From NCBI RefSeq assembly GCF_012427705.1, contig NZ_CP048602.1, forward strand, positions 3,658,001 through 3,722,000: a stretch of DNA of 64,000 bases, read 5' to 3'. Each line of letters begins with the position of its first letter. Within the stretch, counting starts at the first letter, position 1. A program made the translations under genes and the position numbers. Below the pieces are notes generated by a model that was not told the origin of the DNA, did not search any database, and was given only the letters and a program-made list of their open reading frames with translations. Of this stretch, positions 56,573 to 64,000 are shown one piece after another. The DNA is from Vreelandella piezotolerans. GTDB taxonomy: Bacteria > Pseudomonadota > Gammaproteobacteria > Pseudomonadales > Halomonadaceae.

Positions 56573-57328
56573 ATGGCAGCAACGACCCACCACACTGCCC
56601 AGGTATATCGGATGAAAACCGCCGAGCACATGTGTCCGTTCGGCTTGAAGACCGTCGACTTGCTCAAACGCAAAGGCTACGCGGTGGATGACCATACTCT
56701 CACCAGCCGTGACGACGTCGACGCATTCAAGGCACAGGAAGATGTCGATACCACGCCGCAGGTATATATCGATGGCGAGCGGATTGGCGGCTACGAAGAC
56801 GTGCGCGAACACTTGGGTATGAGCGTTCCCAATGCCAAAGAGACTACCTACCGCCCGGTGCTGGCCATTTTTGCCGTCGCGCTATTGGTAGGCCTGGCGA
56901 TGAGCTGGGCAACCCAGGGCACGCTGCTTACGGCGCGCATTCCAGAGTTTGCCGTAGCGACCGCGATGGTGCTGCTGGGCCTGCAGAAGCTGCAGGACAT
57001 CGAAAGCTTCAGCACCATGTTTCTCAACTACGATCTGCTCGCCCAGCGCTACGTGCCCTATAGCTACGTTTACCCCTACGCCGAAACCGCCGCCGGGCTG
57101 TTGATGCTGGCGGGCACGCTGATTTGGGTAGCCGCACCGCTGGCACTGTTCGTCGGCACCGTGGGCGCGGTATCGGTGTTCAAAGCGGTTTACATCGATA
57201 AGCGCGAACTCAAGTGCGCCTGCGTGGGTGGCAACAGCAACGTACCGCTCGGCTTTGTGTCGCTCACCGAAAACCTGGTGATGATCGGCATGGGCCTGTG
57301 GATGCCGCTGCGCCTACTGCTGGGCTAG
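56573..57328 (+). CDS. Glutaredoxin-MauE fusion protein
   Basis: This 251-residue protein has an N-terminal glutaredoxin domain (residues 10-85) with CPFG in place of CPYC and the GSH-site TTPQVYIDGERIGGYEDV. A four-helix MauE/DoxX-like membrane domain follows, ending in CACVGGNSNVPLGFVSLTEN. The Cys-x-Cys at the end of the membrane part may accept electrons, so the protein could pass thiols across the membrane. AGGAGG precedes ATG 56573. The divergent DUF411 gene suggests a metal or thiol role. Confidence 0.85.
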   Translation: MAATTHHTAQVYRMKTAEHMCPFGLKTVDLLKRKGYAVDDHTLTSRDDVDAFKAQEDVDTTPQVYIDGERIGGYEDVREHLGMSVPNAKETTYRPVLAIFAVALLVGLAMSWATQGTLLTARIPEFAVATAMVLLGLQKLQDIESFSTMFLNYDLLAQRYVPYSYVYPYAETAAGLLMLAGTLIWVAAPLALFVGTVGAVSVFKAVYIDKRELKCACVGGNSNVPLGFVSLTENLVMIGMGLWMPLRLLLG

Positions 57329-57334
57329 CGTCGA

Positions 57335-57715
57335 TTAAGAGCGGCTTAGCAGCGCCGTGACGCCCAGGGCCAGCCAGCCGGCCATCAGCAGCAGCCCGCC
57401 AATCGGCGTCACGATACCTACGCTCAACCCGGCCAGCGCCATCAGGTAGAGCGAACCGGCAAAGGCCAGCACACCTAACGCCCATAGCGCCAGTACGACC
57501 TGCTGACCGGGGAGCGGACGGTGGCTACGCCAAGCCAGTACCGCCAGCATAGCCAGCGTGTGCCACGCTTGGTAGCGCACGCCGGTTTCCACGATATCCA
57601 CCATCGCAGCGCTGGTGCGTGCCGCTAACCCGTGGGCGGCGTAAGCCCCCAGCATCACCATGGTTGCTCCTAAAAGCGCCACCACACACCACCACAGCTT
57701 GTCGATTCGCTGCAC
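57335..57715 (-). CDS. DUF423 family membrane protein
   Basis: This 126-residue protein has four hydrophobic helices. It has the family start (LGAYAAHGL) and GVRYQAWHTLAMLA, then GSLYLMAL and TPIGGLLLMAGW. It belongs to the YgdD/YwdK family, whose function is unknown. It is convergent with the glutaredoxin-MauE gene with a 6-bp gap. Confidence 0.88.
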   Translation of the reverse strand: MQRIDKLWWCVVALLGATMVMLGAYAAHGLAARTSAAMVDIVETGVRYQAWHTLAMLAVLAWRSHRPLPGQQVVLALWALGVLAFAGSLYLMALAGLSVGIVTPIGGLLLMAGWLALGVTALLSRS

Positions 57716-57857
57716 GCCTGACTCCTTTTCACCTATGTTGGCGGCGCATCGCCACCCCGTTAATCATTGAGATATTCACCCCGCTGCATACCTTGCACGG
57801 GTCGAAACCGCTACAATAGAAGCCGTTTTGCCTCATCCACCAGGGTGCTTACTGTTT

Positions 57858-58079
57858 ATGTCTACCCCCAATGAGTCGATACAGCTTACGCTCAACGGCG
57901 AACCCTACGCCATGACCGCTGGCCTCACCGCTGCTGACTTGGTCGAGCAGCTTGGCCTGGGCGGGCGTCGTATCGCTGTCGAAATCAACGAACAGATTGT
58001 GCCCAAAAGCCAACTGGCCGCGACCCCGCTGGCCGCAGGCGACCAGATCGAAGTGGTCCACGCCATTGGCGGCGGCTAG
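57858..58079 (+). CDS. thiS: Sulfur carrier protein ThiS
   Basis: This 73-residue ubiquitin-like protein ends in the Gly-Gly tail (VVHAIGGG) that is thiocarboxylated to donate sulfur for the thiazole of thiamine. VAVEINEQIVPKS is family typical. ATG 57858 is used rather than 57828. It is followed 27 bp later by thiG. Confidence 0.9.
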   Translation: MSTPNESIQLTLNGEPYAMTAGLTAADLVEQLGLGGRRIAVEINEQIVPKSQLAATPLAAGDQIEVVHAIGGG

Positions 58080-58106
58080 CTGCCGGTGCTTTTTCAAGGA
58101 ATCGCT

Positions 58107-58901
58107 ATGACGCAACTGACTGATACACCGTTCACCATTGCCGGACGTGATTTTAGCTCCCGCCTGTTAGTGGGTACCGGCAAGTACAAAGACTTTACCG
58201 AAACCGGTGCTGCCATTGCCCAGAGCGGTGCCGAAATCGTCACCTTTGCCGTACGCCGCACCAATCTTGGCCAAGATGCCGATGCCCCAAACCTACTGGA
58301 CGTCATCTCGCCCAAGCAGTACACCCTGCTGCCCAATACCGCGGGCTGCTACAACGCCAAAGATGCCGTGCGTACCTGCCGCCTGGCCCGCGAACTGCTG
58401 GATGGCCACAACCTGGTGAAGTTGGAAGTGTTGGGCGATGATCATACCCTCTACCCCAACGTGGTCGAGACACTCAAAGCGGCAGAAACGCTGCTGGCCG
58501 ACGGTTTCGACGTGATGGTGTACACCAGTGATGACCCGATCGTTGCACGCGAGCTGGAAGCCATGGGCTGCTGCGCCATCATGCCGCTGGGCTCACTGAT
58601 TGGCTCGGGCCATGGCATTCAAAACCCACATAACGTGCGCCTGATCGTCGAGCAGAGCCGCGTGCCGGTGCTGGTGGATGCCGGCATTGGCACGGCGTCC
58701 GATGCGGCCATGGCCATGGAGCTTGGCTGCGACGGCGTGCTGCTCAACAGCGCCATCGCCCATGCCCGCGACCCGCTTCGCATGGCCAACGCCATGAAGC
58801 TCGCCGTCGAGGCTGGCCGCGATGCGTTTTTGGCGGGCCGCATGCCGCGCCGCCAAAGCGCCGACCCCTCTTCGCCTTTTGCAGGCCGCATCAACGGCTG
58901 A
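58107..58901 (+). CDS. thiG: Thiazole synthase
   Basis: This 264-residue TIM-barrel enzyme joins DXP, dehydroglycine and ThiS thiocarboxylate into thiazole phosphate. Conserved parts are [43 protein letters not shown], the Lys segment [10 protein letters not shown] and [14 protein letters not shown] precedes ATG 58107. No TPP riboswitch is seen upstream of thiS. Confidence 0.95.
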   Translation: MTQLTDTPFTIAGRDFSSRLLVGTGKYKDFTETGAAIAQSGAEIVTFAVRRTNLGQDADAPNLLDVISPKQYTLLPNTAGCYNAKDAVRTCRLARELLDGHNLVKLEVLGDDHTLYPNVVETLKAAETLLADGFDVMVYTSDDPIVARELEAMGCCAIMPLGSLIGSGHGIQNPHNVRLIVEQSRVPVLVDAGIGTASDAAMAMELGCDGVLLNSAIAHARDPLRMANAMKLAVEAGRDAFLAGRMPRRQSADPSSPFAGRING

Positions 58902-58913
58902 TACAGAGACACC

Positions 58914-59663
58914 ATGACTGATACGAACGATACCGCGCCCGAGAGCAACACCACTGGTCCCGAAAGTGCCGACGCACCGCTGCACCGTCGCGGCATTAAA
59001 AGCTATGTGATTCGCGCCGGACGTATGACCCAGGCCCAAAGCCGCGGACTTGAAGAGGTATGGCCGCGCCTTGGGCTGACCATTGCCGATGGCCGCCAGG
59101 AGTTAGACGCCCTCTTCGGCCGCCAAGCCCCTCGCGTGGTGGAAATTGGCTTTGGCATGGGTAACTCGCTGATCGAGCAGGCCGAAACCCACCCGGATAC
59201 CGACTTTATCGGTATCGAAGTGCACGCCCCTGGCGTTGGCAAACTGCTCGACGAAGCCGACAAACGCGGCCTGACCAACCTACGGGTTTACCGTGAAGAC
59301 GCCCTGGCCGTGCTGGAGCAGTGCCTACCCGAAGGCTCGTTGACTACCTTGCAGCTCTTCTTCCCCGACCCGTGGCCGAAGAAGAAGCATCACAAACGGC
59401 GCATCGTCCAGCCCGCCTTCGTGGAGCTGATTCGCACGCGCCTCAAGCCCGGGGGCACGTTCCACATGGCCACCGACTGGGAAGCCTACGCCGAGTGGAT
59501 GGCGGAAGTGATGGACGCCGCCCCTGGCTACGTCAACACCGCAACGCCCGAGACCGCACCTTACGTGCCGCGTCCGGCCTTCCGCCCGCTCACCAAGTTC
59601 GAAGCGCGCGGCGAAAAGCTCGGCCACGGCGTGTGGGACTTGATCTACCGCCGGGAAGCCTGA
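58914..59663 (+). CDS. trmB: tRNA (guanosine(46)-N7)-methyltransferase
   Basis: This 249-residue SAM enzyme methylates G46 of tRNAs. The SAM motif is [15 protein letters not shown], and [22 protein letters not shown] is the family signature; the C-terminal [17 protein letters not shown] completes it. It follows thiG by 12 bp, a common gene order in gammaproteobacteria. Confidence 0.95.
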   Translation: MTDTNDTAPESNTTGPESADAPLHRRGIKSYVIRAGRMTQAQSRGLEEVWPRLGLTIADGRQELDALFGRQAPRVVEIGFGMGNSLIEQAETHPDTDFIGIEVHAPGVGKLLDEADKRGLTNLRVYREDALAVLEQCLPEGSLTTLQLFFPDPWPKKKHHKRRIVQPAFVELIRTRLKPGGTFHMATDWEAYAEWMAEVMDAAPGYVNTATPETAPYVPRPAFRPLTKFEARGEKLGHGVWDLIYRREA

Positions 59664-59737
59664 CGTTCGATTGGCAGCAGGCCACGCGCGGCCCTGCGTC
59701 TGCCGCCGCGACGAACTCGTACAAAAGCCCTACCCAT

Positions 59738-59768
59738 CAAAAAAAGAAAGCCGCTCCAAAGGAGCGGC
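59738..59768 (-). terminator. Rho-independent terminator of the AEC transporter gene
   Basis: On the minus strand GCCGCTCC - TTT - GGAGCGGC is followed by TTTCTTTTTTT. On the plus strand the same hairpin lies 87 bp after trmB and may also end that transcript. Confidence 0.75.
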
Positions 59769-59927
59769 AAAAGACCGTGACTAGCAATGAGAGGGAGAAA
59801 CCATGACAGGAAACTGGCGGTTTCTGTCGTGGTTGCCAGCGTCTCATCAAACGCTGACCATCACAATATAATCATTCTCATTTACCCCGTCAACACAAAT
59901 GCGAATACTTTTTATTTATTTTTTAAA

Positions 59928-60848
59928 TCAACTGATGAGCTGGAGCCACAACGGCAACGTCAGCATAGCGAGCAGCGTTTGTCCGGTAATGATGCCGGCC
60001 ATCAATTCCGCATCGCCGCCAAGTTGACGGGCCAGAATATACGCCGAGGTTGCCGTGGGCAGCGCGGCAAACAGCAGTGCGACGTCTCGGCTGACGGGGT
60101 CGAGCCCCAGCAGCCAGGCTAACGACAGCACGAAAGCGGGCATGAGCAGCAGCTTGATCGTATTGGTCGCCATCACACCGCGGTCGAGGCGCAGCAGCGC
60201 CATGGGTCGAAGTGCCACCCCCACTGCCACTAGGCCCAGCGGCAGCGCTGCGCGGCCCAGCAACGAGACGGTTGCTTCACTCCAACCTGGCAGACCAACA
60301 CCGCTAAGGTTTAGCCCAATACCGGCCAGACACGCCAAAATAAGCGGATTTTTCGCCAATGCCAGTGCGCTCTTGCCCAGACTTGCACTGCCTAGAGTCC
60401 CCGCCGCCACGAAACTGGCGACGCACATGACGTTTACCACAGGCACCATCAGCGCCACGGCTACCGCTGCCGTGGTGGCGCCTAGCGAACCATGCAGCGC
60501 GGCCGCTCCCGCCACGCCTACGTAGGTGTTGAAACGCACGGCGCCTTGAAACACGGAGGTAAACGCCGCCGGGCCGAGCCTTAACCAGCTACGTCCATGC
60601 CACAACAGCATGCCAAACAGCGCCATCGCTCCCAGCAGCGCCAGCGCCAATCGGCCGACGGGCACTTGGCTCACATCGGCCGTGGCCAGCGTGCCTACCA
60701 GCATGGCGGGGAACAGCACGAAATAGATCAGCCGCTCCATCTGCGCCCAAAAATCCATAGTAGGCCAGCGGGCATACCCTAAGCCTGCCCCCAATAAAAT
60801 CAGTAAAAACAGGGGCCCTAGTGCCCCGGTAATGCTCTCCATTGTCAT
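59928..60848 (-). CDS. AEC (auxin efflux carrier) family transporter
   Basis: This 306-residue membrane protein has ten predicted helices in two repeats. It has the N-terminal GPLFLLILLGAGLGYARW and MERLIYFVLFPAMLVGTLA, and ALPTATSAYILARQLGGD near the C terminus. Bacterial AEC proteins export or take up small carboxylates; the substrate is unknown here. Met3 (60842) is an alternative start. Confidence 0.87.
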   Translation of the reverse strand: MTMESITGALGPLFLLILLGAGLGYARWPTMDFWAQMERLIYFVLFPAMLVGTLATADVSQVPVGRLALALLGAMALFGMLLWHGRSWLRLGPAAFTSVFQGAVRFNTYVGVAGAAALHGSLGATTAAVAVALMVPVVNVMCVASFVAAGTLGSASLGKSALALAKNPLILACLAGIGLNLSGVGLPGWSEATVSLLGRAALPLGLVAVGVALRPMALLRLDRGVMATNTIKLLLMPAFVLSLAWLLGLDPVSRDVALLFAALPTATSAYILARQLGGDAELMAGIITGQTLLAMLTLPLWLQLIS

Positions 60849-60963
60849 TCCTTATCAAGTGCGACATCCCAGCACAGAGACATCTGCAGGATAGCTGTTA
60901 CCATGATTTGCATACCCTGACACAAATGACCCGCCTTATGGCCTGCGTAGCGACTATTCTGCC

Positions 60964-61467
60964 ATGAAGAATTTGCTTAAACCTGTCGAGGTGACGGGTT
61001 TTCCAGCGCTGAAAGTGCTTATTCTAGTGACGGGCCTCGCGCTGGCCGCGTGCACGTGGTACGTCTTTGCTAACTGGCTGCGCGATGATCGCGATATCGT
61101 GTGGTTCATCCCCAATGGCGAATGCAACTTGCATAGAGCGCCCTGTTCGGCAACGCTGGGCGATAAAGGTGAACTGACGCTGACCATCGATACCGATGGG
61201 CGTATCGAGGCACTTGAAGTGCTGCCGCTGGATGTCGAGGTAGAGGGCGTTAACCCTCGCCATGTGACGGTCGATTTCGTAGGTCGCGACATGGATATGG
61301 GTCTCAACCGCTTCGCCCTCACCGCCACCGCACCGGGCCACTTCCACGGCCAGGGACAAGTGGGGGTGTGCACGCAAGCCGTGATGCCCTGGCGGGCGCG
61401 AGTGATCTTGGAAACCCCGGACGGTAAGCTAGGCAGCTGGTTCGATTTCGATGTGACAAGGAGTTAG
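60964..61467 (+). CDS. Membrane-anchored protein linked to a SCO protein (function unknown)
   Basis: This 167-residue protein has one N-terminal membrane helix (LKVLILVTGLALAACTWYVFA) and a periplasmic beta-rich domain with three Cys (NGECNLHRAPC, VGVCTQ). It resembles small FixH-like proteins next to SCO or oxidase genes, but I do not recognise the family. It starts an operon with the SCO gene (3 bp apart), which suggests a role in copper delivery or oxidase assembly. Confidence 0.6.
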   Translation: MKNLLKPVEVTGFPALKVLILVTGLALAACTWYVFANWLRDDRDIVWFIPNGECNLHRAPCSATLGDKGELTLTIDTDGRIEALEVLPLDVEVEGVNPRHVTVDFVGRDMDMGLNRFALTATAPGHFHGQGQVGVCTQAVMPWRARVILETPDGKLGSWFDFDVTRS

Positions 61468-61470
61468 CGC

Positions 61471-62067
61471 ATGGCAATTCGCAAGCCGCTTTGGCTAGGT
61501 ATCGCCCTCATGGCTCTTCTGCTGGTCGTGGCAAGCGTTGGCCTGTACCAACTCCGCGCAGGGGAGGATCCCGACGAACCAACAGGCGGGCCCATTGCCA
61601 TGCCGTCGACGCAAGGCGATTTCTCACTGGATCAGCTCGGCAACGACGAGATTGCCATCGTCTCTTTCGGCTATACCTACTGCCCCGATGTCTGCCCCAT
61701 GAATCAGGCGGTCAAGCGCCAAGCGCTGGCACAATTGAGCGATGCCCAGCGTGAACGAGTGGTGCCTGTCATGATTACCGTCGATCCAGAACGCGATACG
61801 CTGCCCCGCATGCGCGAGTACATGCAGTTTTTCGGCGAAGAGTTCATTGGTTTGGTGGGTAGCCAGGCGCAGCTCAACGAGGTGGCCGGGCGCTATGGTG
61901 TGATTTGGCGACGGGTCGAGGCGCCGGAGTCGGCCATGGCCTATACCATCGACCACAGCGCCTCGCTGTTTTTGGTCAACCGCGAGGGGAAGATACTGCA
62001 GCGGGTGCTCTACTCACCAACGCCCCATGGGTTGGTATCGGCGCTCGAGCGCGAACTAGGCAGTTAA
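61471..62067 (+). CDS. SCO family copper chaperone
   Basis: This 198-residue protein has an N-terminal membrane anchor (LGIALMALLLVVASVGLY) and a thioredoxin fold. The copper ligands are CPDVC (FGYTYCPDVCPMN) and the distant His in DHSASLFLVN. SCO proteins assemble CuA of cytochrome oxidase or act in thiol redox. GGAGT precedes the ATG. Confidence 0.92.
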   Translation: MAIRKPLWLGIALMALLLVVASVGLYQLRAGEDPDEPTGGPIAMPSTQGDFSLDQLGNDEIAIVSFGYTYCPDVCPMNQAVKRQALAQLSDAQRERVVPVMITVDPERDTLPRMREYMQFFGEEFIGLVGSQAQLNEVAGRYGVIWRRVEAPESAMAYTIDHSASLFLVNREGKILQRVLYSPTPHGLVSALERELGS

Positions 62068-62104
62068 CGCTCTAAAACGGCTTGATGCGTTAGCGACACG
62101 GCGG

Positions 62105-63172
62105 CTATTCGGCCGTCGTCGCCTCCTCCGTCTGATCGGCTTGCAGCCGATCCAGCATGGCCATCAGCGCCTGTACTTGGGTGCCGTCTCGAGTATCGTG
62201 TAGCGGGTTGATCTGCCAAGTGCTCTCCGCGAAACCCCACCAGTCCCAGCACGCTTGCGGATTGGCCATGCTGCTTTCGGCCTGTGGATACAGCACCACT
62301 TGGCCATGCGTCGCCGCCCAACGGTTCAAGCCGCTGTAGCGAGCGAAGGTATCGCCGATGGTCTCTGCGTTCATCTGGCAACCGTGCAATGCTACGGTGA
62401 CCGGACACCCCCCCAACTCACACGTCTCGGGCACGAACAGATAGCCTGTATCGGCCACCCCTTTCACCGCGAAATCAGATTGATCGAAGGCCAGCAGCTC
62501 GCCTTCGCTAGCGTTCGCCTCACGCTCGGGATAGAGCCACGCCAACATCTCTCCCGCGACGTCGTCGCCACAGGCCAGCACGTGACTACCACCTCCGTTA
62601 TGGCAGTCACCTAGCGACTGCGGGTCGATAGGCGCATCTTTGGGCATCGCCACCGGCCAGCCGTGCCCGGTGTTTTCCCGTTGAACGAAGCGTAGCTGCT
62701 GCTCGGGGTCCGCCAGCCAGCGCTGCCACTGCTGCGCGAGCAGGTCGCCCAGCGCAGGCGAGACCGTCTCGTCCGACGTACCATGCCACACAAAAGCACG
62801 CAGCGAGCGCAGCGCCTCTTGGCTGCCGACTTGCTCCATCTCTGCGTAGCGCTGGCGACGCTGCTCCAGCTCGTCCAGCGACGGCAGGCCGCGCCGGGTC
62901 ATCATGCACTGATTGAGAGCCGTACTCAAAGCCCCCTGCGCGCAGCCCCAAGGACCTGCTGCCAGTACGCCCAGTCCGCTAAAGCGCTCGGGCCAGGCCA
63001 CCGCAAGCTGAGTGGCCATGTAGCCCCCCGCGGAGACGCCCACGACGCTTGCTTGATCGTTAGCCGCTGCCAGCGCTGGGAGCTCAATAGGTGCTTCCTG
63101 GGCCTGGGCAGCGCCGCTGCCCAACATAATAAGCGCCGCCATCCAGCGGCGCTGACGAGAGGCCATACCCAT
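62105..63172 (-). CDS. Exported PHB-depolymerase-like esterase
   Basis: This 355-residue exported protein has a signal peptide ending near AQAQ. Its lipase box is GVSAGGYMATQ, with Asp in HGTSDETVSP and a second domain carrying VPETCELGGCPVTVALHGCQ. Numerous Cys pairs suggest disulfides. It resembles poly(3-hydroxybutyrate) depolymerases of the extracellular/periplasmic type. The next gene (fklB-like) follows 3 bp upstream on the same strand, so they may be co-transcribed. Confidence 0.8.
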   Translation of the reverse strand: MGMASRQRRWMAALIMLGSGAAQAQEAPIELPALAAANDQASVVGVSAGGYMATQLAVAWPERFSGLGVLAAGPWGCAQGALSTALNQCMMTRRGLPSLDELEQRRQRYAEMEQVGSQEALRSLRAFVWHGTSDETVSPALGDLLAQQWQRWLADPEQQLRFVQRENTGHGWPVAMPKDAPIDPQSLGDCHNGGGSHVLACGDDVAGEMLAWLYPEREANASEGELLAFDQSDFAVKGVADTGYLFVPETCELGGCPVTVALHGCQMNAETIGDTFARYSGLNRWAATHGQVVLYPQAESSMANPQACWDWWGFAESTWQINPLHDTRDGTQVQALMAMLDRLQADQTEEATTAE

Positions 63173-63175
63173 GGC

Positions 63176-63856
63176 TTATTCGATACCTAGCAGTTCGACG
63201 CGGAAAGTGAGCATTTCATTCGGACCAATCGGGCCCTGGCCGCGTTCGCCGTAGGCGAGATCCGCCGGGATGTAGAGCATCCAGCTGTCACCCACGCTCA
63301 TCAGCTGCAGGGCTTCTTGCCAGCCCTCGATCACTTGGTTGACCTGGAAACTCACCGGCTCACCGCGCTCGAAGGAGCTATCGAATACGGTGCCGTCCAA
63401 CAGCATGCCTTCGTAGTTCACTTCGACGGTATCTTCCGGGCCAGGCGTTGCACCATCTCCTGACTCGATGACTTCGTACTGCAGACCAGACTCGGTCACT
63501 TCGACCTCGTCACGCTCGGCGTTTTCGGCCAGGAAGTCTTGGCCCTCTTCCAGGTTCATCTGCGCCAACTCAGCGGCTTGCTGCTCGCGCGCTTCCATCG
63601 AGCGCTCTTGGAACGCCATCAGCGCTTCCATCATCTCCTCTTCGTTCATCGCTAGCTCGTTGCCATCAAAGACATCGCGCATCCCGTCGGTGAACGCATC
63701 CAGATCGAGATCTTCGATGTCTGCCTGCATGCTTTCGCCCAGGGTCACGCCCAGGCTATACGCCAAGCGCTGCTCGTCGGTTTCCGGGGCAGCGGCGGCA
63801 AACGGTGCGACTAGCAGCAGGCCAGTGAGCGCGGTAGAAGAGAGTAGTGCTTTCAT
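63176..63856 (-). CDS. FKBP-type peptidyl-prolyl isomerase (FklB/Mip-like)
   Basis: This 226-residue exported protein has a signal peptide (LSSTALTGLLLVAPFAAAA) and an N-terminal dimerisation helix region (DEQRLAYSLGVTLGESM..., acidic). Its C-terminal FKBP domain has VEVNYEGMLLDGTVFDSSFERGEPVSF and GDSWMLYIPADLAYGERG. Its acidic composition fits halophile periplasm. The start at ATG 63856 is chosen over 63919 because the signal begins there. Confidence 0.9.
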   Translation of the reverse strand: MKALLSSTALTGLLLVAPFAAAAPETDEQRLAYSLGVTLGESMQADIEDLDLDAFTDGMRDVFDGNELAMNEEEMMEALMAFQERSMEAREQQAAELAQMNLEEGQDFLAENAERDEVEVTESGLQYEVIESGDGATPGPEDTVEVNYEGMLLDGTVFDSSFERGEPVSFQVNQVIEGWQEALQLMSVGDSWMLYIPADLAYGERGQGPIGPNEMLTFRVELLGIE

Positions 63857-63916
63857 GGAAAAAACCTTATCCAGCGGCGCAGCGCGCCAAATATTTTGGG
63901 GTGCTTCAAAGACTAA

Positions 63917-63957
63917 CACCCGCCGCCTCAGGCTGCATTACCTGAAACGGCGGGTGC
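63917..63957 (-). terminator. Terminator-like hairpin at the right edge
   Basis: On the minus strand CACCCGCCGTTTCAGG pairs with CCTGAGGCGGCGGGTG over 16 bp with two G-U pairs. It lies between the partial gene at the window edge and the fklB-like gene. The T-run after it is short. Confidence 0.5.
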
Positions 63958-63960
63958 TGC

Positions 63961-63999
63961 TCAGACCACACGATTGCGTAGAGGTTTAGCCGGTCGCCT
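63961..63999 (-). CDS. C-terminal end of an unidentified gene (partial)
   Basis: An open frame on the minus strand runs from the window edge to TGA at 63961 and reads RRPAKPLRNRVV. It is followed by a hairpin, which supports the end of a real gene. Too short to identify. Confidence 0.35.
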   Translation of the reverse strand, partial: RRPAKPLRNRVV

Positions 64000-64000
64000 T

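Noticed and set aside
57765..57857. A TPP riboswitch before thiS
   Set aside because: The leader is short and lacks the conserved CUGAGA and ACCUG-type THI-box segments.
59864..59882. A Fur-box-like sequence (ATAATCATTCTCATT)
   Set aside because: It lies after the stops of two convergent genes with no iron-related gene near; probably chance in AT-rich DNA.

Overview
The window looks like a chromosomal segment of a halophilic gammaproteobacterium of the Halomonas type. This is inferred from overall GC content, codon use and gene content (RidA, phnDCEE, glnK-amtB-PII, ubiK, malate synthase G, PaoABC-like Mo hydroxylase, thiS-thiG-trmB, SCO). No search could be run, so genus level is an inference. 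No rRNA, tRNA or CRISPR array was seen.

Left chromosomal part (1-18628): the tail of an ABC ATPase; ridA-like; a histidine phosphatase; a phosphonate/phosphite-type importer (phnDCEE) with no degradative genes beside it; a host-attachment-family protein; a chemoreceptor behind a good sigma-28 promoter; a finR-like LysR regulator divergent from fpr; amtB flanked by two PII genes with a sigma-54-type promoter; ubiK; a Fur-box-associated siderophore uptake group (AraC regulator, TonB receptor, periplasmic binding protein); a prlF-yhaV toxin-antitoxin pair bracketed by a 53-bp relic of the comM start and by comM itself.

Central island (18629-42597): comM is cut in two by a 23,969-bp Tn7-like transposon with matching terminal inverted repeats (TGTCATTT...), internal repeats of a TnsB-site type, and a perfect 5-bp target duplication GGGGC. 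Its right end carries tnsA, tnsB, tnsC, tniQ and a zinc-ribbon gene whose reading frame is split at a G GGT TTA heptamer. Its left end carries a 589-residue protein that I suspect is TnsE-like. The cargo is metal resistance plus envelope maintenance: a CDF exporter, a DsbA-like protein, an M23 peptidase, a ZIP transporter, a CadR/PbrR-like regulator, a CadA/ZntA ATPase, LspA, Lnt and an L,D-transpeptidase. The promoters of the CDF gene and of the ATPase gene share one MerR-family operator sequence with 19-bp spacers.

Nested inside that island is a second transposon (21085-26217, 5,133 bp). It is an ISL3-family element carrying a whole mercury operon (merR / merT-merP-merF pseudogene-merF-merA-small membrane ORF). 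It has GGGTATCCGGATTA terminal repeats and an 8-bp target duplication AAAACAGG, and it interrupts a bile-acid:sodium-symporter-family gene. Removing the element plus one duplication restores that gene exactly in frame (306 residues).

Right chromosomal part (42598-64000): the 3' half of comM; an FMN reductase; an alpha/beta hydrolase; glcB; a highly structured intergenic element; a hotdog thioesterase; a molybdenum hydroxylase operon divergent from its maturation genes (xdhC, mocA-like); an MHYT-PAS-GGDEF-EAL protein; a DUF411 / glutaredoxin-MauE pair; thiS-thiG-trmB; an AEC transporter; a SCO-type copper chaperone with its partner; a PHB-depolymerase-like esterase; and an FKBP-type isomerase.
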